NCBI GenBank assembly: GCA_029216955.1
Contig: JANAVB010010791.1
Location: forward strand, 5,344,410 to 5,408,409
Source of the DNA: Iris pallida
Taxonomy: Eukaryota > Streptophyta > Magnoliopsida > Asparagales > Iridaceae
Length of the DNA: 64,000 nt
Direction of reading: 5' to 3'
The position numbers and the translations under genes are program-made. Shown here one piece after another: positions 13,160 to 25,172 of the stretch. Each line of letters opens with the position of its first letter. Within the stretch, counting starts at the first letter, position 1. A model generated the notes under the pieces. That model did not search any database and was not told the DNA's origin. It saw only the letters and a program-made list of their open reading frames with translations.

Positions 13160-13460
13160 AAGTCCATGCGGCTCAAAACAGAGGGAGTCTCATGCAGTTC
13201 AAGAATCTATTAGAACTTCATGCGGCTCAAAAATCCTTTAGAGCTTCATGCGGCTCAAAAGTCCCTTAGAGCTTTATGCGGCTCAAAAATCCTTTAGAGC
13301 TTCATGCGGCTCAAAAGTCTCTTAGAGCTTCATGCGGCTCAAAAATCCTTTAGAGCTTCATGCGGCTCAAAAGTCCCTTAAAGCTTCATGCGGCTCAAAA
13401 GTCTCCGATAGCTCCATGCAGCTCGGAAAAAGCCACGTGGCCCTATGCGGTTCAAAAATA
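13160..13460 (+). repeat. 28-bp tandem array carrying CATGCGGCTC
   Basis: The core ATGCGGCTC (or one-base variants) recurs with the A at 13166, 13192, 13220, 13248, 13276, 13304, 13332, 13360, 13388, 13416 and 13445, a 28-bp period. Spacers read AAAAATCCTTTAGAGCTT or AAAAGTCCCTTAGAGCTT. Confidence 0.95.
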
Positions 13461-13699
13461 GGCCTCTATAGCTGGCCATAACTACTCTGTGCAGCTGGCT
13501 CATTAAATGCTCTGACGCAATACGGTAGCTCTGACACAAAGGATTGACAGCTCTGACATAAAGGTAAAATGATGACTCTGACATAATGACGTGCTCCTAG
13601 AGAAACGAGAAAATTTTTTATAGCTGGCACGATCCACCAATTCCAAAGCCCTTTATGCAGATCGCTTCAAGGACTTCCATGCGGATCTGACATGAGGCT

Positions 13700-13962
13700 A
13701 CCCTCATGCGGCTCAGTTGTGGGGGCCACCCTTATATGGTTCAGTTGGGGGGCCACCCTTATGTGGCTCGGTTGTGAGGCCATCCTCATACGGCTCGGTT
13801 GTGAGGTCATCCTCATGCGACTCAGTTGTGAGGCCATCCTCATACGGCTCAGTTGTGAGGCCATCCTCATACGGCTCGGTTGTGAGGCCACCCTCATACG
13901 GCTCAATTACCAGACCACACTCATGCGGCTTTGCCAGGATGTCCCGTTCATACGGCTCGTAG
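13700..13962 (+). repeat. 27-bp tandem array carrying CATACGGCTC
   Basis: A second array with the same core but a different spacer (GGTTGTGAGGCCATCCT). Core positions are 13706, 13734, 13761, 13788, 13815, 13842, 13869, 13896, 13923 and 13950, a 27-bp period. The core alternates between CATGCGG and CATACGG. Confidence 0.95.
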
Positions 13963-14177
13963 CATAATGGCAGTTGGGACACGTGGCAGAAGATTGACTG
14001 AGACTTATCTATGCGGATTTATTGCAACCAACAAATCATAACAATACAGATTTATTGCAACCGATACAACGGCCCAGATTGATTCCCAACAAAACAGATC
14101 AAGGTTAATCTTAACTAATCCCCAACCGCCCACTTTTTAAGGTGCAGTTACTGCACACCCCATTCATCACAAAGTCC

Positions 14178-14185
14178 TATAAATA
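14178..14185 (+). promoter_or_regulatory. TATA box of element E LTR
   Basis: TATAAATA, 320 bp before the LTR end, followed by a leader rich in ACACACAGAG. Likely core promoter for the element E transcript. Confidence 0.7.
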
Positions 14186-14505
14186 GCAAGGTGCTATTCC
14201 CTTAAAACACACACAGAGAAAGACACACAAAGCCCGAGCATAGAGACTAGCAACCCCCCCACACACAGAGCATTTCTTCGCCAGAGCAGAAGCTACGTCC
14301 GATCGTCCAAGGAGTAAGACAGAGCTGATAGCACTCTCCCGAGCGTCTACCGTCACCCTCCATAAAAACTAAACAATTGTACTTAGATTGCTTTTCCTAG
14401 GTTTTATTCCTAGGCTCTCTTTGTACGAGCGAGTTTGTATTGTGAATCAAAGTTCAGTCCTCCCATAAAACTGTTCTGTTCTTTGATAATCAATGGCAAA
14501 CACGA

Positions 14506-14523
14506 TGGCGACTCTGCTGGGGA
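14506..14523 (+). promoter_or_regulatory. Primer-binding site of element E
   Basis: TGGCGACTCTGCTGGGGA begins TGG, as a site complementary to a tRNA 3' CCA end must. It lies three bases after the LTR end. From memory, sites of this type are usual in plant Tat/Ogre elements; I could not check which tRNA it matches. Confidence 0.75.
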
Positions 14524-14906
14524 CTAACTTCTCCACTGCTGAGAAGTTGGTGACGCAATCGGACGCAACCAAGCTTGGCTCTACGCAACAGATGCTGGTT
14601 GTTCGCTTCGACCAGCAAGCGTTTGAAGAAATACTCAACGACGGGAGCGTTGTCCCGGTCCAGAAGCAAGCCCGCACAAAGAAAGCCCGCAGGGAGTGGA
14701 GGCCTAAATCATTCGTTCCTTCATAAGCTCTGGAAGAGGCATTCTCTGCTGCCCAAGACGGCGGAGAAGACTCCCATGCAGCCCTACTTCAGGCCGCAGA
14801 GGACCCTGCTGTTCTCAAGTCTGGCAGAGGAAAGCACTACGATGCTGGACTTGAGGAAGCAAATGGGGACTCTATGTGGTCTAGAAAGAAGCCGTATAAG
14901 GGTGCC

Positions 14907-15190
14907 AGCCGCATGAAGAAGGCTCATGCGGCCAACAATTCCAGCCGCATGAAGGCTCATGCGACCACTAAATCCAGCCGCATGAATGTTCCTGCGGCAG
15001 CCAAATCTAGCCGCATGAATGCTGATGCGGCCACAAATGCCAGCCGCATGAATGCCCATGCGGCAGCCAAATCCAGCCACATGAATTCTTATGTAGCCAC
15101 AAATGCTAGCTGCATGAATGCTGATGCGGCCACAAATGCCAGCCGCATGAATGCTCATACGGCCACCAATCTCAGCCGCAGACCATATGC
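14907..15190 (+). repeat. 33-bp coding tandem array built of inverted pairs
   Basis: From 14976 the period is exactly 33 bp (14976, 15009, 15042, 15075, 15108, 15141, 15174), with two earlier copies at 14907 and 14943. The best units contain GCCGCAT, an 8-base loop and ATGCGGC, perfect 7-bp inverted arms. The arms carry the same core as the LTR arrays of this element. Confidence 0.93.
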
Positions 15191-15542
15191 TCCATGCGGC
15201 TCGGGTTTAGTCTTCGATCGCCTCTCATGCGGTCCTGACCTCAGATGCTCTTATAAGGATGTGCCAGACTCTGTGCGGCACAATTTGGACTCTTCCTACT
15301 ATGCGCCCTTGGGTGCTAGAGGAAAGAAGTCTAGGGCAGCGCGGGCTCGTCGAGCTCAGTCAGCTGTCCCAACCTCTGACCATCAGAGAGCTCCGCTTAC
15401 TGTTAGGCGGGCCTCTGATGGAAAGTTGTACAGAACCAACCGTGTCCAGCCCCCGGCGGCAAACGGACAGAGTGGTTCCCAAGAGTCTCCCAATCAGAGA
15501 GCAAACATGGTGTCAATATACTCGTATGCTCGGGACTCCTAG

Positions 15543-17168
15543 GCCCACAAAACGAGTGATTTACGTGATATGATTCTTCACAAGCGCAAGAAAAGAGAAA
15601 AAAGCTTGGTGTGCAGAGAGTCCTTTCATGGACATCACTGCACTTAAGTCATTGTCAACTGCTGCTGCAGCAAGGCGGCAGTATAAGAGGACCGAAAATC
15701 CGTCTTCCAACGACTGCAGCAGCCAGGACCGGTCCTGCAACAAAGCTCAGGAGACAAGGTGCTTCATGTCGCCTCCTATAATTCTGCTCAGAAGATCCCT
15801 ACCGGCAAGGCGGGAAAGAAGATAAATGTTTCCAACCCGACGATCTCAACTAGTGCGGCCAGGAAACTTGCATCCAGGCGGTTGTCCACAACCACCGCAG
15901 GAGGAGTTTATCAGGGCACCCGCACTAAGACGAAATCTTCAACACTTGGAGATTCGTCAACTGCACCTCAGGGGGTAGCCGAAGCTGGGGGTAATACCCC
16001 TCGAAACATCCATGACAATCCGATATTCCAAGAAGATCAACCAGGGGAGACAGTTCCTCCAATAGATGCAACGGACCCAGATGTCCATGGGTCCCAAGAT
16101 GAAGCAACCTCCGATACAGGGGGTAACACTTCCTTCGAGTTTGAATCGGAGGAGAATATCCCCACGTACGCCGATGACGTCTCTTTGCGAGGGTATGATT
16201 CGGAGAGTACGTCTTCTACCGTGCCTTCCACCGTCCCTCGTGTAAGAACGACATTCATGACTGGGAATGATCAACACGGTCCCAGTGATCGACAGCGCTT
16301 CGACACTCTTGAGGCCATACTTTACACCTTAGTGAAGTTGGTGGAAGAAATCAAGGAGGCCCTACCAACTCTTCAAGGAAGGACGCCTGATCAGATAAGT
16401 TTGGGTCCCGCAGTCAATGCGGACTCGAACACAACTGCACCAATCCCAGGTGATAATTTGCCTAGAATGATGGCTCCCAGTGCTGTAGACGAGGCTAGGG
16501 AGGCAAGAAGAGAAGTCCAGGAGCTCCGTGCGATATTCCACGCACAAGAATACTCTCAGGACTTGAAGATACGACAACCGTATCCTGCTGCATGGAGGGA
16601 TGTCCCTTTTCCTCTGTGGTACAAGCCGTTCAACATCAACCCCTACAACGGGAAGACCTCTGCAAGCCGGTACACAACTTACTTCGAGGTCACAACAGAC
16701 CACCTGCCATACGACGATGCAATCCTCACGCGATTGTTCATCGGGGCATTGGAGGGGGTAGCATTTGATTGGTACCGCAATCTGCCGAACAACTGCATCT
16801 ATTCCTTCGCCGGCTTCAAAAACATGTTCCTTGAAAGGTTCTACGAGGTAGGACAAGATGTGACAATGTCCACCCTCATGGAGGTTGTTCAAGGTGAGAA
16901 GGAGCTGACAAGGAACTACATTGAGCGGCTTCGCCAAACCGCGATAAAATTGCCCTCTAGCAATCCAGATTCTTCCTTGATTGAAATCTGCCAAAAGAGG
17001 CTGCTTCCCACAATCAGCCTCTGGATGGACGAAAGTTAGTTCAAGGACTGGAAGACTTTCATCATCAACACCACTAGCGCAGAAGACAAGTTGAAAAAAG
17101 CTCGTCAACTGGGATTGCACATCTCGAAAGGAGAGGACAAGGGCAAACGCCCTAATGCCAACAACAAC
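15543..17168 (+). pseudogene. gag: Element E gag
   Basis: After a degenerate stretch with a local frame change (15543-15758), one frame runs from 15759 to 17168 with TAG at 17037. It encodes a Ser/Thr-rich, acidic N-part, then the Ty3-gypsy capsid region: FPLWYKPFNINPYNGKT, TRLFIGALEGVAFDWYRNLP, SFAGFKNMFLERFYEV and ELTRNYIERLRQTA. Past the stop it reads FKDWKTFIINTTSAEDKLKKAR and ends in an Asn run (PNANNN). Element A was inserted there, and the frame resumes at 25173. The capsid motifs are those of Tat-clade Gag. Confidence 0.88.
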
Positions 17169-17699
17169 TGTCACGACCCGCACCTGTTTTTCGGATGCGA
17201 GCTCGTGAGCAAGCCAGCTACGTATCGAGCGGACTCCAGCCCGACTCGAGTACGTATAAGCTGTCAAGGTCATGGTATCATGTGTAATCTAAACTATATC
17301 TCAATCCACAAAATCATATAAAGCAAGAATGAACAAGTATGGGTCATGGTCTGCAGCCCATTAGCATATTGTTCGATTAGACTCCAAGAATAATATGAGT
17401 CTATACAACTAAGCTGATAAGCAGAATATATCATAAAAGCACGAGAAAGATAGTAAATCAATATCACTAACAAAATACCTGAATCATGCGGATATAGTCA
17501 ACTACCACATGCTCAGCTAACTAACTCCGTGCAATCAGCTACCTGAAGAGATCATCAGGTCCTCAGAGGACTAGCAAGATACATAAAACATGCCTACTAA
17601 TATGACAGTAAATAACATGTATGTAGGATAAGAACGGTGCAAGAAAGATCTCTAAAATGTGGAAATGTAATACTAGACTTGGCTACCAATTAATCGATT

Positions 17700-18105
17700 A
17701 ACCTCTATAGCTTGTAGTACAATGCAAGATACTCCCAATCTATAGTAGGTTTTGACTGTAATATAATGCAAGATAATCCCAGTCAAGATTAGCCAATTCT
17801 AGTATCGATCTCCTCTCCTAAAGGATACAAAGTCAAATAGACTCCTATAAATCGTAGTACAATGCAAGATACTTCCAATTTATAGTGTCACAAGTCAAGT
17901 CAATCAATCAATCAATATATGCTATAGGTCATAGTACAATGTAAGATACTCCCAATCTATGGTATGTCTCAAGTCAAGTCAATCAAGTGATATCAAGGTA
18001 GAAGAATCGGCTATAGGTCGTAGTGCAATGTAAGATACTCCCAATCTATAGTATATCTCAACTATAGTACAATGCAAGATACTCCCAGTTAAGATTAGTC
18101 AAGTC
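17700..18105. repeat. Irregular repeats of TACAATGCAAGATACTCCCA in the left LTR
   Basis: About nine copies of TA(G/A)TACAATG(C/T)AAGATA(C/A)T(C/T)CCA, each usually paired with CTATAG nearby, spaced 40-80 bp apart rather than in strict tandem. The same set recurs in the right LTR at about 21990-22390. Confidence 0.85.
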
Positions 18106-19555
18106 AAGAACAGATACAAAAACTGACAACTCAATCGCAAAGCAAGGTAATCATGATAAGACCAATAATCTAGCAATATCAAATACCCTATACGTGCACG
18201 TAATCTAGAACAAGTAAGACAATCAAGGACGAATCAATCACAATATGGAATCATGTGACAATATGAAAAGTAATACAATAAAGGGAGAGAAACCATGTAA
18301 ATACTGTATATGTTCGGCAAGGTATACTTGCTTGGAGGTTGCACGGAGAACCAACAATGTATTGCCAATCAACAAGTCAGAAAGTCCAAGTCATCACAAC
18401 TGTCTCCGAAAGCTAAAATAAACATTACCAACATTTTTAGAGTAGTCAAATTAGCTAGGATTGTCTGTCCTTAAGTCCAATTCTGGACACAGGGGCAAAA
18501 CGGTAATTTTGGGCAAAAACGATGTCCGCCGTTGGACTCGCTTTGCACCGAAAAGCGTGCCAGAGTCTATGGTCTCTAAAGTCGTTAAACTACATGTCTA
18601 CAGGTCCAGTTTTCTGATACGAACCCAACCGTATGTCCAAAGTTGGATTCCGGCGGGCCGTGCACAAAATCATCCGTTGAGTCGAACCGTGGGGCCCGCA
18701 AAATGGCGATTTTATCAACTGTCTAAGAATCGGACCAAACTTGGCATGCAGGACCAGAAAAATGACATGGTCCTGTTGGCGCAAGTTTCGTCTCGATCTG
18801 ACGAGCGTGCACGAAGTAATTAAGAAACTTGCACAGAGACCGATACGGTAAATTTCGACGGATACGCATCAAATTCGTCGCGCACACGCAACCAATTTGA
18901 ATTTCGTCAAAGCCCACACGACCACGAAGCCGTTACGCACCTTTCGATGCCTTCGGTTCGCGACCACGTCGCCCGGATTGGCGGGACGCACGTCGTATCG
19001 GACAAATTTTCTAGTTTTTAAAACAGATTTTCGGTGAACTTCGGGATTCGATTTTTCGACGCGTAGTCGATGATTTCCAAATCGACAAAAAGGGTCATGA
19101 AGTCCTATATGTTGTCTATAACTGCCTTTAAGTAGTTTTCTAAAATTCTTAACATAAAGATCATAAAATGCCTTGAAAGTAGGGTTTTCAGGACAGTCTA
19201 AACATCCAGAAATTGAGTTTTTTCTCGATTTGGAACTCAATTTCTATCGCACATGGTGCGATTCAAAATAAACTAATTAAAGGGATTAAAAGATGGTAGG
19301 TTTGCCTACATACCTCAAAAGATGGTTTGACGAACGGTCGATTGTGCATCGAGGAATCATGTCACGAAGTTGAGCACAAAGGCTGGTGCTGCTGCAGTTG
19401 CATGCTGCCCTGTTTCACGTGCAGGCGGTGCTGCTGCCGTCCGGCGCTTGGTGCGACGACGCAGGCCGCGTGGAAGCCGCCCAGGGTGGCTGGGGTCGGC
19501 ACGTTTAGGGTTTGGTGAAGAGTTTCTACCGATCTCTTGCTCTGTTCTCTCGGTG

Positions 19556-19564
19556 TATATATAT
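19556..19564 (-). promoter_or_regulatory. Likely TATA box, element A left LTR
   Basis: On the minus strand ATATATATA precedes caccgagagaacagagc and a GC-rich leader, matching the arrangement of the C LTR promoter. The equivalent in the right LTR is 23842-23850. Confidence 0.5.
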
Positions 19565-19846
19565 TACGTGTGGAGTTATCAACAGAGTAGTCGGGCTCGG
19601 GATGGGGTTTGCTCGGGCTTGGGGATGGGGCTTGGGATGGCTGGACCTGGCCGGGTGCTGGGTTAGTTTAGGATGGGCTTGGCTGCTTAACAATGTGTAT
19701 TGACTGTAAGGGGGCTCGGCCTGGCTTGGTTTGGGAAGTAGTAGCCTGGCCCAAGCTCTGCTGGGCTCGGGCTGGCCTGTTGGGTTATATGTTTTCCTTT
19801 ATTTATTATTTATTCTATCACTCTTTATTTATTATTTATTCTATCA

Positions 19847-19849
<3 letters not shown>

Positions 19850-19932
<83 letters not shown>

Positions 19933-20190
19933 TATATATATATATATCTATATACACTCATACGTATATATATGTGTATATATATATACATACACATATA
20001 TGCCTACATAAAATCTATTTATATATATATATACACATACACACATATAATATATATTTATGTATATGTACACATACACACACATATAATATATATTTAT
20101 GTATATGTACACATACACACATATATAGTATATATATTTATATATACATGCACATACATTTATATATATATATATTTATTTATTTATTTA

Positions 20191-20237
<47 letters not shown>
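19850..20237. repeat. (TA)n and TA-CA microsatellites, element A left LTR
   Basis: Pure TA at about 19850-19947 and 20194-20237 with TATACACATACA-type sequence between. The corresponding region of the right LTR (24091-24545) has different run lengths. Confidence 0.95.
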
Positions 20238-20238
<1 letters not shown>

Positions 20239-20862
20239 TTTAAATTCCTAATTACCCTTCTATATCTATTTGCTAGAAGATATGGAAACGACTAGTAATA
20301 ATTATATATATGTATATTTACAATTAATAGCAAAATCATAATAACAGAAATAAAAATACTTAATATGCAATATTAAATATTCTACTATAGAAATTGTCGC
20401 TAGGCTATAAAATGGACTGCCAATTCGTATATACACGCATCTACCTACCTACATGGACGTCTTTGGTCTCACTATATGCCTGCTTGGGCTTGAGCTTAGT
20501 TCGGATCCAGTTCGGACTAAATTTGTACAACCGGGTCTCCTAAAATCATAATCTTAATTAATGAACAATTAATTAATCTATAGAGGTTGAGTCGCAACTT
20601 AGCCTGGTTTTTCTAGTTAGGACTCACTTATGGCCGGGTCTCCCTTGGCATGGCTAATACACGAATCAAGGCACGCCTCCGCACTATCTGTGCCATGATT
20701 CCTAGTCGTCTGGTACTTCCAAACTCAACCATGGCTAAAGTCATCTACCGTAATAATTAACTAAAATAATTATTTATAAAAACAAATTTAAAATCACCAT
20801 TTAAAATAATTAAATAATAAAAAATATTTTCAAAAAATTAAATTCTGGGAAGGGAAGCTACA

Positions 20863-21455
20863 AATCTACCCACCTTAAAAATAATTTCGTCCTCGAAATT
20901 CCAATTCCTAACTATTCCTTAAAAATCAAAGTCTACTATCACCTTAATCTCCTCAAATTTAATTTCTCCAAAAATAGTTTACAATCTTCTCTAGCCATTT
21001 TGTAATTCTGAATACTTGAGGACTTCTACCCACCTTTGGTCACACTACTCCTCAAAACACGGCCACTAAGGTCTTATGATCTTCTAACTAGTTGCTAACA
21101 ATCCTACCAAAAATAACTAGGACACATGGCATCTATAATCCCTCATATCTATAAATAACCAATATTAAATAGTTAAGCAAAATATACTATAATTTAAGGA
21201 TTTCTGATAGATTATAGACAGCACGATCGTTCGTCACCTCGAAATAAAAGGGACGAAAATCAATGGTACGGAAAGCAAGGAAGTATAATCGAGAGCAAAT
21301 TTAAAATTTTCAAGGACGTAGAAAATTTTCTAGGAGAATTTTCAAAGCAGAGTGGATTGAGATTTCTAAGGTTTAGTCATTGTCGTAGGCTCGTACCAGT
21401 ACAGTTACGTAACCGGTACGATATGCTCTGACCTGCATGGGCCACCACAAAAACT
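20863..21455 (-). other. Element A interior, non-coding, 593 bp
   Basis: Contains, read on the minus strand, the leader block GTGGTGGCCCATGCAGGTC immediately inside its 5' LTR (plus-strand 21430-21455). At the other end is AATTTCGAGGACGAAATT (minus strand of 20883-20900) followed by the polypurine tract AAGGTGGGTAGATT. Between them is AT-rich sequence with no reading frame of note. It appears to keep only cis-acting signals. Confidence 0.85.
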
Positions 21456-24088
21456 TGTCACGATCCACACCCGCTTTTCGGACGCAAGCTCGTGAGCAAG
21501 CCAGCTACGTATCGAGCGGACTCCAGCCCGACTCGAGTACGTATAAGCTGTCAAGGTTATGGTATCATGTCTAATCTAAACTATATCTCAATCCACAAAA
21601 TCATATAAAGCAAGAATGAACAAGTATGGGTCATGGTCTGCAGCCCATTAGCATATTGTTCAATTAGACTCCAAGAATAATATGAGTCTATACAACTAAG
21701 CTGATAAGCAGAATATATCATAAAAGCACGAGAAAGATAGTAAATCAATATCACTAACAAAATACCTGAATCATGCGGATGAAGTCAACTACCACATGCT
21801 CAGCTAACTAACTCCGTGCAATCAGCTACCTGAAGAGATCATCAGGTCCTCAGAGGACTAGTAAGATACATAAACATGCCTACTAATATGACAGTAAATA
21901 ACATGTATGTAGGATAAGAACGGTGCAAGAAAGATCTCTAAAATGTGGAAATGTAATACTAGACTTGGCTACCAATCAATCGATTAACCTCTATAGCTTG
22001 TAGTACAATGCAAGATACTCCCAATCTATAGTAGGTTTTGACTGTAATATAATGCAAGATAATTCCAGTCAAGATTAGCCAATTCTAGTATCGATCTCCT
22101 CTCCTAAAGGATACAAAGTCAAATAGACTCCTATAAATCGTAGTACAATGCAAGATACTCCCAATTTATAGTGTCACATGTCAAGTCAATCAATCAATCA
22201 ATATATGCTATAGGTTGTAGTACAATGTAAGATGCTCCCAATCTATGGCATGTCTCAAGTCAAGTCAATCAAGTGATATCAAGGTAGAAGAATCGGCTAT
22301 AAGTCGTAGTACAATGTAAGATACTCCCAATCTATAGTATATCTCAACTGTAGTATAATGCAAGATACTCCCAGTCAAGATTAGTCAAGTCAAGAATAGA
22401 TACAGAAACTGACAACTCAATCGCAAAGTAAGGTAATCATGATAAGACCAATAATCTAGCAATGTCAAATATCCTATACATGCACGTAATCTAGAACAAG
22501 TAAGACAATCAAGGACGAATCAATCACAATATGGAATCATGTGACAATATGAAAAGGAATACAATAAAGGGAGAGAAACTATGTAAATACTGTATATGTT
22601 CGGCAAGGTATACTTATCTGGAGGTTGTACGGAGAACCAATAATGTATCGCCAATCAACAAGTCAGAAAGTCCAAGTCATCACAACTGTCTCCCAAAGCT
22701 GAAATAAACATTACCAACATTCTCAGAATAGTCAAATTAGCTGGGATTTTCTGTCCTTAAGTCCAATTCTGGACACAGGGACAAAACAATAATTTTGGGC
22801 AAAAACGGTATCTGCCGTTGGACTTGTTTTGCACCGAAAAGTGTGCCAGAGTCTATGGTCTCTAAAGTCATCAAACTACATGTCTACAGGTCCGATTTTC
22901 TGATACGAACCCAACTGTATGTCCAAAGTTGGATTTTGGCGGCCCGTGCACAAAATCACCAGTTGAGTCGGACCGTGGGGCCCGCAAAACGGTAATTTTA
23001 TCAACTGTCTCAGAATCGGACCAAACTTGGCATGCAGGACCAAAAAAAGACACGGTCCTGTTGGCGCAAGTTTCATCTCGATCTGACGAGCGTGCACGAA
23101 GTAATTAAAAAACTTGCACAGAGGCCGATACGGTGAATTTCGACGGATACGCTTCAAATTCGTCGCGTACACGCAACCAATTTAAATTCCATCAAAGCCC
23201 ACACGACCACGAAGCCGTTACGCACCTTTCGATGCCTTCGGTTTGCGACCACGTCGTCCAGATTGGCGGGACGCACGTCGTATCGGACAAATTTTCTAGT
23301 TTTTAAAACAGATTTTCGGTGAACTTCGGGATTCGATTTCTCGACGCGTAGTCGATGATTTCCAAATCCACAAAAAGGGTCATAAAGTCCTATATGTTGT
23401 CTATAACTGCCTTTAAGTAGTTTTCTAAAATTCCTAACATAAAGATCATAAAACGCCTTGAAAGTAGGGTTTCCAGGACAGTCTAAACATCCAGAAATTG
23501 GGTTTTTCCTCGATTTGGAACTCAATTTCTATTGCACATGGTGCGATTCAAAATAAACTAATTAAAGGGATTAAAAGATGGTAGGTTTGCCTACATACCT
23601 CAAAAGACGGTTTGGCGAACGGTCGATTGTGCATCGAGGAATCACGTCACGAAGTTGAGCACACAGGCTGGTGCTGCTGCGGTTGCACGCTGCCCTGTTT
23701 CACGTGCGGGCGGTGCTGCCACCGTTCGGCGCTTGGTGCGGCGGCGCGCGACCGCGTGGAAGCCGCCCAGGGTGGCTGGGGTCGGCGCGTTTAGGGTTTG
23801 GTGAAGAGTTTCTATCGATCTCTTGCTATGTTCTCTCGGTGTATATATATTACGTGTGGAGTTATCAACAGAGTAGTCGGGCTCGGGATGGGGTTTGCTC
23901 GGGCCTGGGGATGGGGCTTGGGATGGCTGGGCCGGGCCGGGTGCTGGGTTAGTTTAGGCTGGGCATGGCTGCTTAACAATGTGTATTGACTGTAAGGGGG
24001 CTCGGCATGGCTTGGTTTGGAATGTAGTAGCCTGGCCCAAGCTCTGCTGGGCTCGGGCTGGCCTGTTGGTTATATATTTTCCTTTATT

Positions 24089-24166
<78 letters not shown>

Positions 24167-24221
24167 TCATACGTATATATATGTGTATATATATATACAT
24201 ACACATATATGCCTACATAAA

Positions 24222-24294
<73 letters not shown>

Positions 24295-24424
24295 AATACA
24301 CAAACACACACATATAATATATATTTATGTATATGTACACATACACACACATATAATATATATTTATGTATATGTACACATACACACATATATAGTATAT
24401 ATATTTATATATACATGCACATAC

Positions 24425-24490
<66 letters not shown>

Positions 24491-25167
24491 TTACTCTCTC
24501 TTTCTCTCTATATATATATATTTTGATATATATATATATTTACTTTAAATTCCTAATTACCCTTCTATATCTATTTGCTAGAAGATATGGAAACGGCTAG
24601 TAATAATTATATATATGTATATTTACAATTAATAGCAAAATCATAATAACAGAAATAAAAATACTTAATATGCAATATTAAATATTCTACTATAGAAATT
24701 ATCACTAGGCTATAAAATGGACTTCTAATTCGTATATACACACATCTACCTACCTACATGGACGTCTTTGGTCTCACTATATGCCTGCTTGGGCTTGAGC
24801 TTAGTTCGGGTCCAGTTCGAACTAAATTTGTACAATCGGGTCTCCTAAAATCATAATCTTAATTAATGAATAATTAATTAATCTATAGAGGTTGAGTCGC
24901 AACTTAGCCTGGTTTTTCTAGTTATGACTCACTTATGGCTGGGTCTCCCTTGGCATGGCTAATACACGAATCAAGGCACGCCTCCGCACTATCTGTGCCA
25001 TGATTCCTAGTCGTCTGGTACTTCCAAACTCAACCATGGCTAAAGTCATCTACCGTAATAATTAACTAAAATAATTATTTATAAAAACAAATTTAAAATC
25101 ATCATTTAAAACAATTAAATAAAAAAAAATATTTTCAAAAAATTAAATTTCGGAAAGGAAAGCTACA
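21456..25167 (-). repeat. Element A right LTR (its 5' LTR), 3712 bp
   Basis: Runs TGTCACGATCCACACC...GGAAAGCTACA on the plus strand. It matches the left LTR closely by eye, with scattered, mostly transition differences and different TA run lengths. It carries the same internal landmarks, including (TA)n at 24091-24164, 24226-24288 and 24427-24486. Confidence 0.93.
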
Positions 25168-25172
25168 ACAAC

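Larger units (their letters stand above)
13135..14502 (+). mobile_element. Element E: 5' LTR (Tat/Ogre type)
   Basis: The right end is set by AAACA at 14498-14502, followed after three bases by a primer-binding site. A TATA box lies at 14178-14185. The U3 part holds two tandem arrays of CATRCGGCTC (separate entries). The left end is inferred: TGTAGAAGC at 13135 is the best TG start before the first motif copy, but no partner LTR is in the window to confirm it. No coding sequence. Confidence 0.65.
14505..15542 (+). pseudogene. Element E upstream ORF / Gag leader with tandem peptides
   Basis: The ATG at 14505 overlaps the primer-binding site and opens MATLLGTNFSTAEKLV. An earlier in-frame ATG at 14493 lies in the LTR. 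The frame has TAA at 14724, continues (ALEEAFSAAQDGGED) through an 11-residue repeat of the type SRMNADAATNA at about 14907-15190, and ends at TAG 15540. After that it stays in phase with gag (15759 onward), with a degenerate stretch including DLRDMILHKRKKRE. Ogre-like elements are known to carry an extra ORF before gag; this could be that ORF or a long Gag N-terminus. It has no recognised domain. It is broken by at least two nonsense codons. Confidence 0.6.
17169..20862 (-). repeat. Element A left LTR (its 3' LTR), 3694 bp
   Basis: On the plus strand it runs TGTCACGACCCG...GGGAAGCTACA. Inside, in order, are TACAATGCAAGATACTCCCA repeats (17700-18105), a conserved open segment (18869-19240), a GC-rich part, a likely minus-strand TATA (19556-19564), TA tracts (19850-20237) and an AT-rich end. 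No domain-bearing frame. Confidence 0.93.
17169..25167 (-). mobile_element. Element A: minus-strand LARD-like LTR retrotransposon
   Basis: Two LTRs (17169-20862 and 21456-25167) flank only 593 bp. A perfect 5-bp duplication, acaac, lies at 17164-17168 and 25168-25172, and removing the element restores the gag reading frame. Orientation is minus: the polypurine tract lies beside the left LTR and the leader block beside the right. With nothing encoded it must have relied on another element's proteins. The LTRs belong to the same family as element C. Confidence 0.93.

Noticed and set aside
13160..13460. CRISPR-like array (regular 28-bp spacing)
   Set aside because: Spacers repeat the same sequence and the context is a plant LTR.
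13667..13982. Repetitive proteins on both strands (for example EPYEDGLTT repeats)
   Set aside because: Translation of the 27-bp LTR array, whose period is divisible by three; lies upstream of the TATA box.
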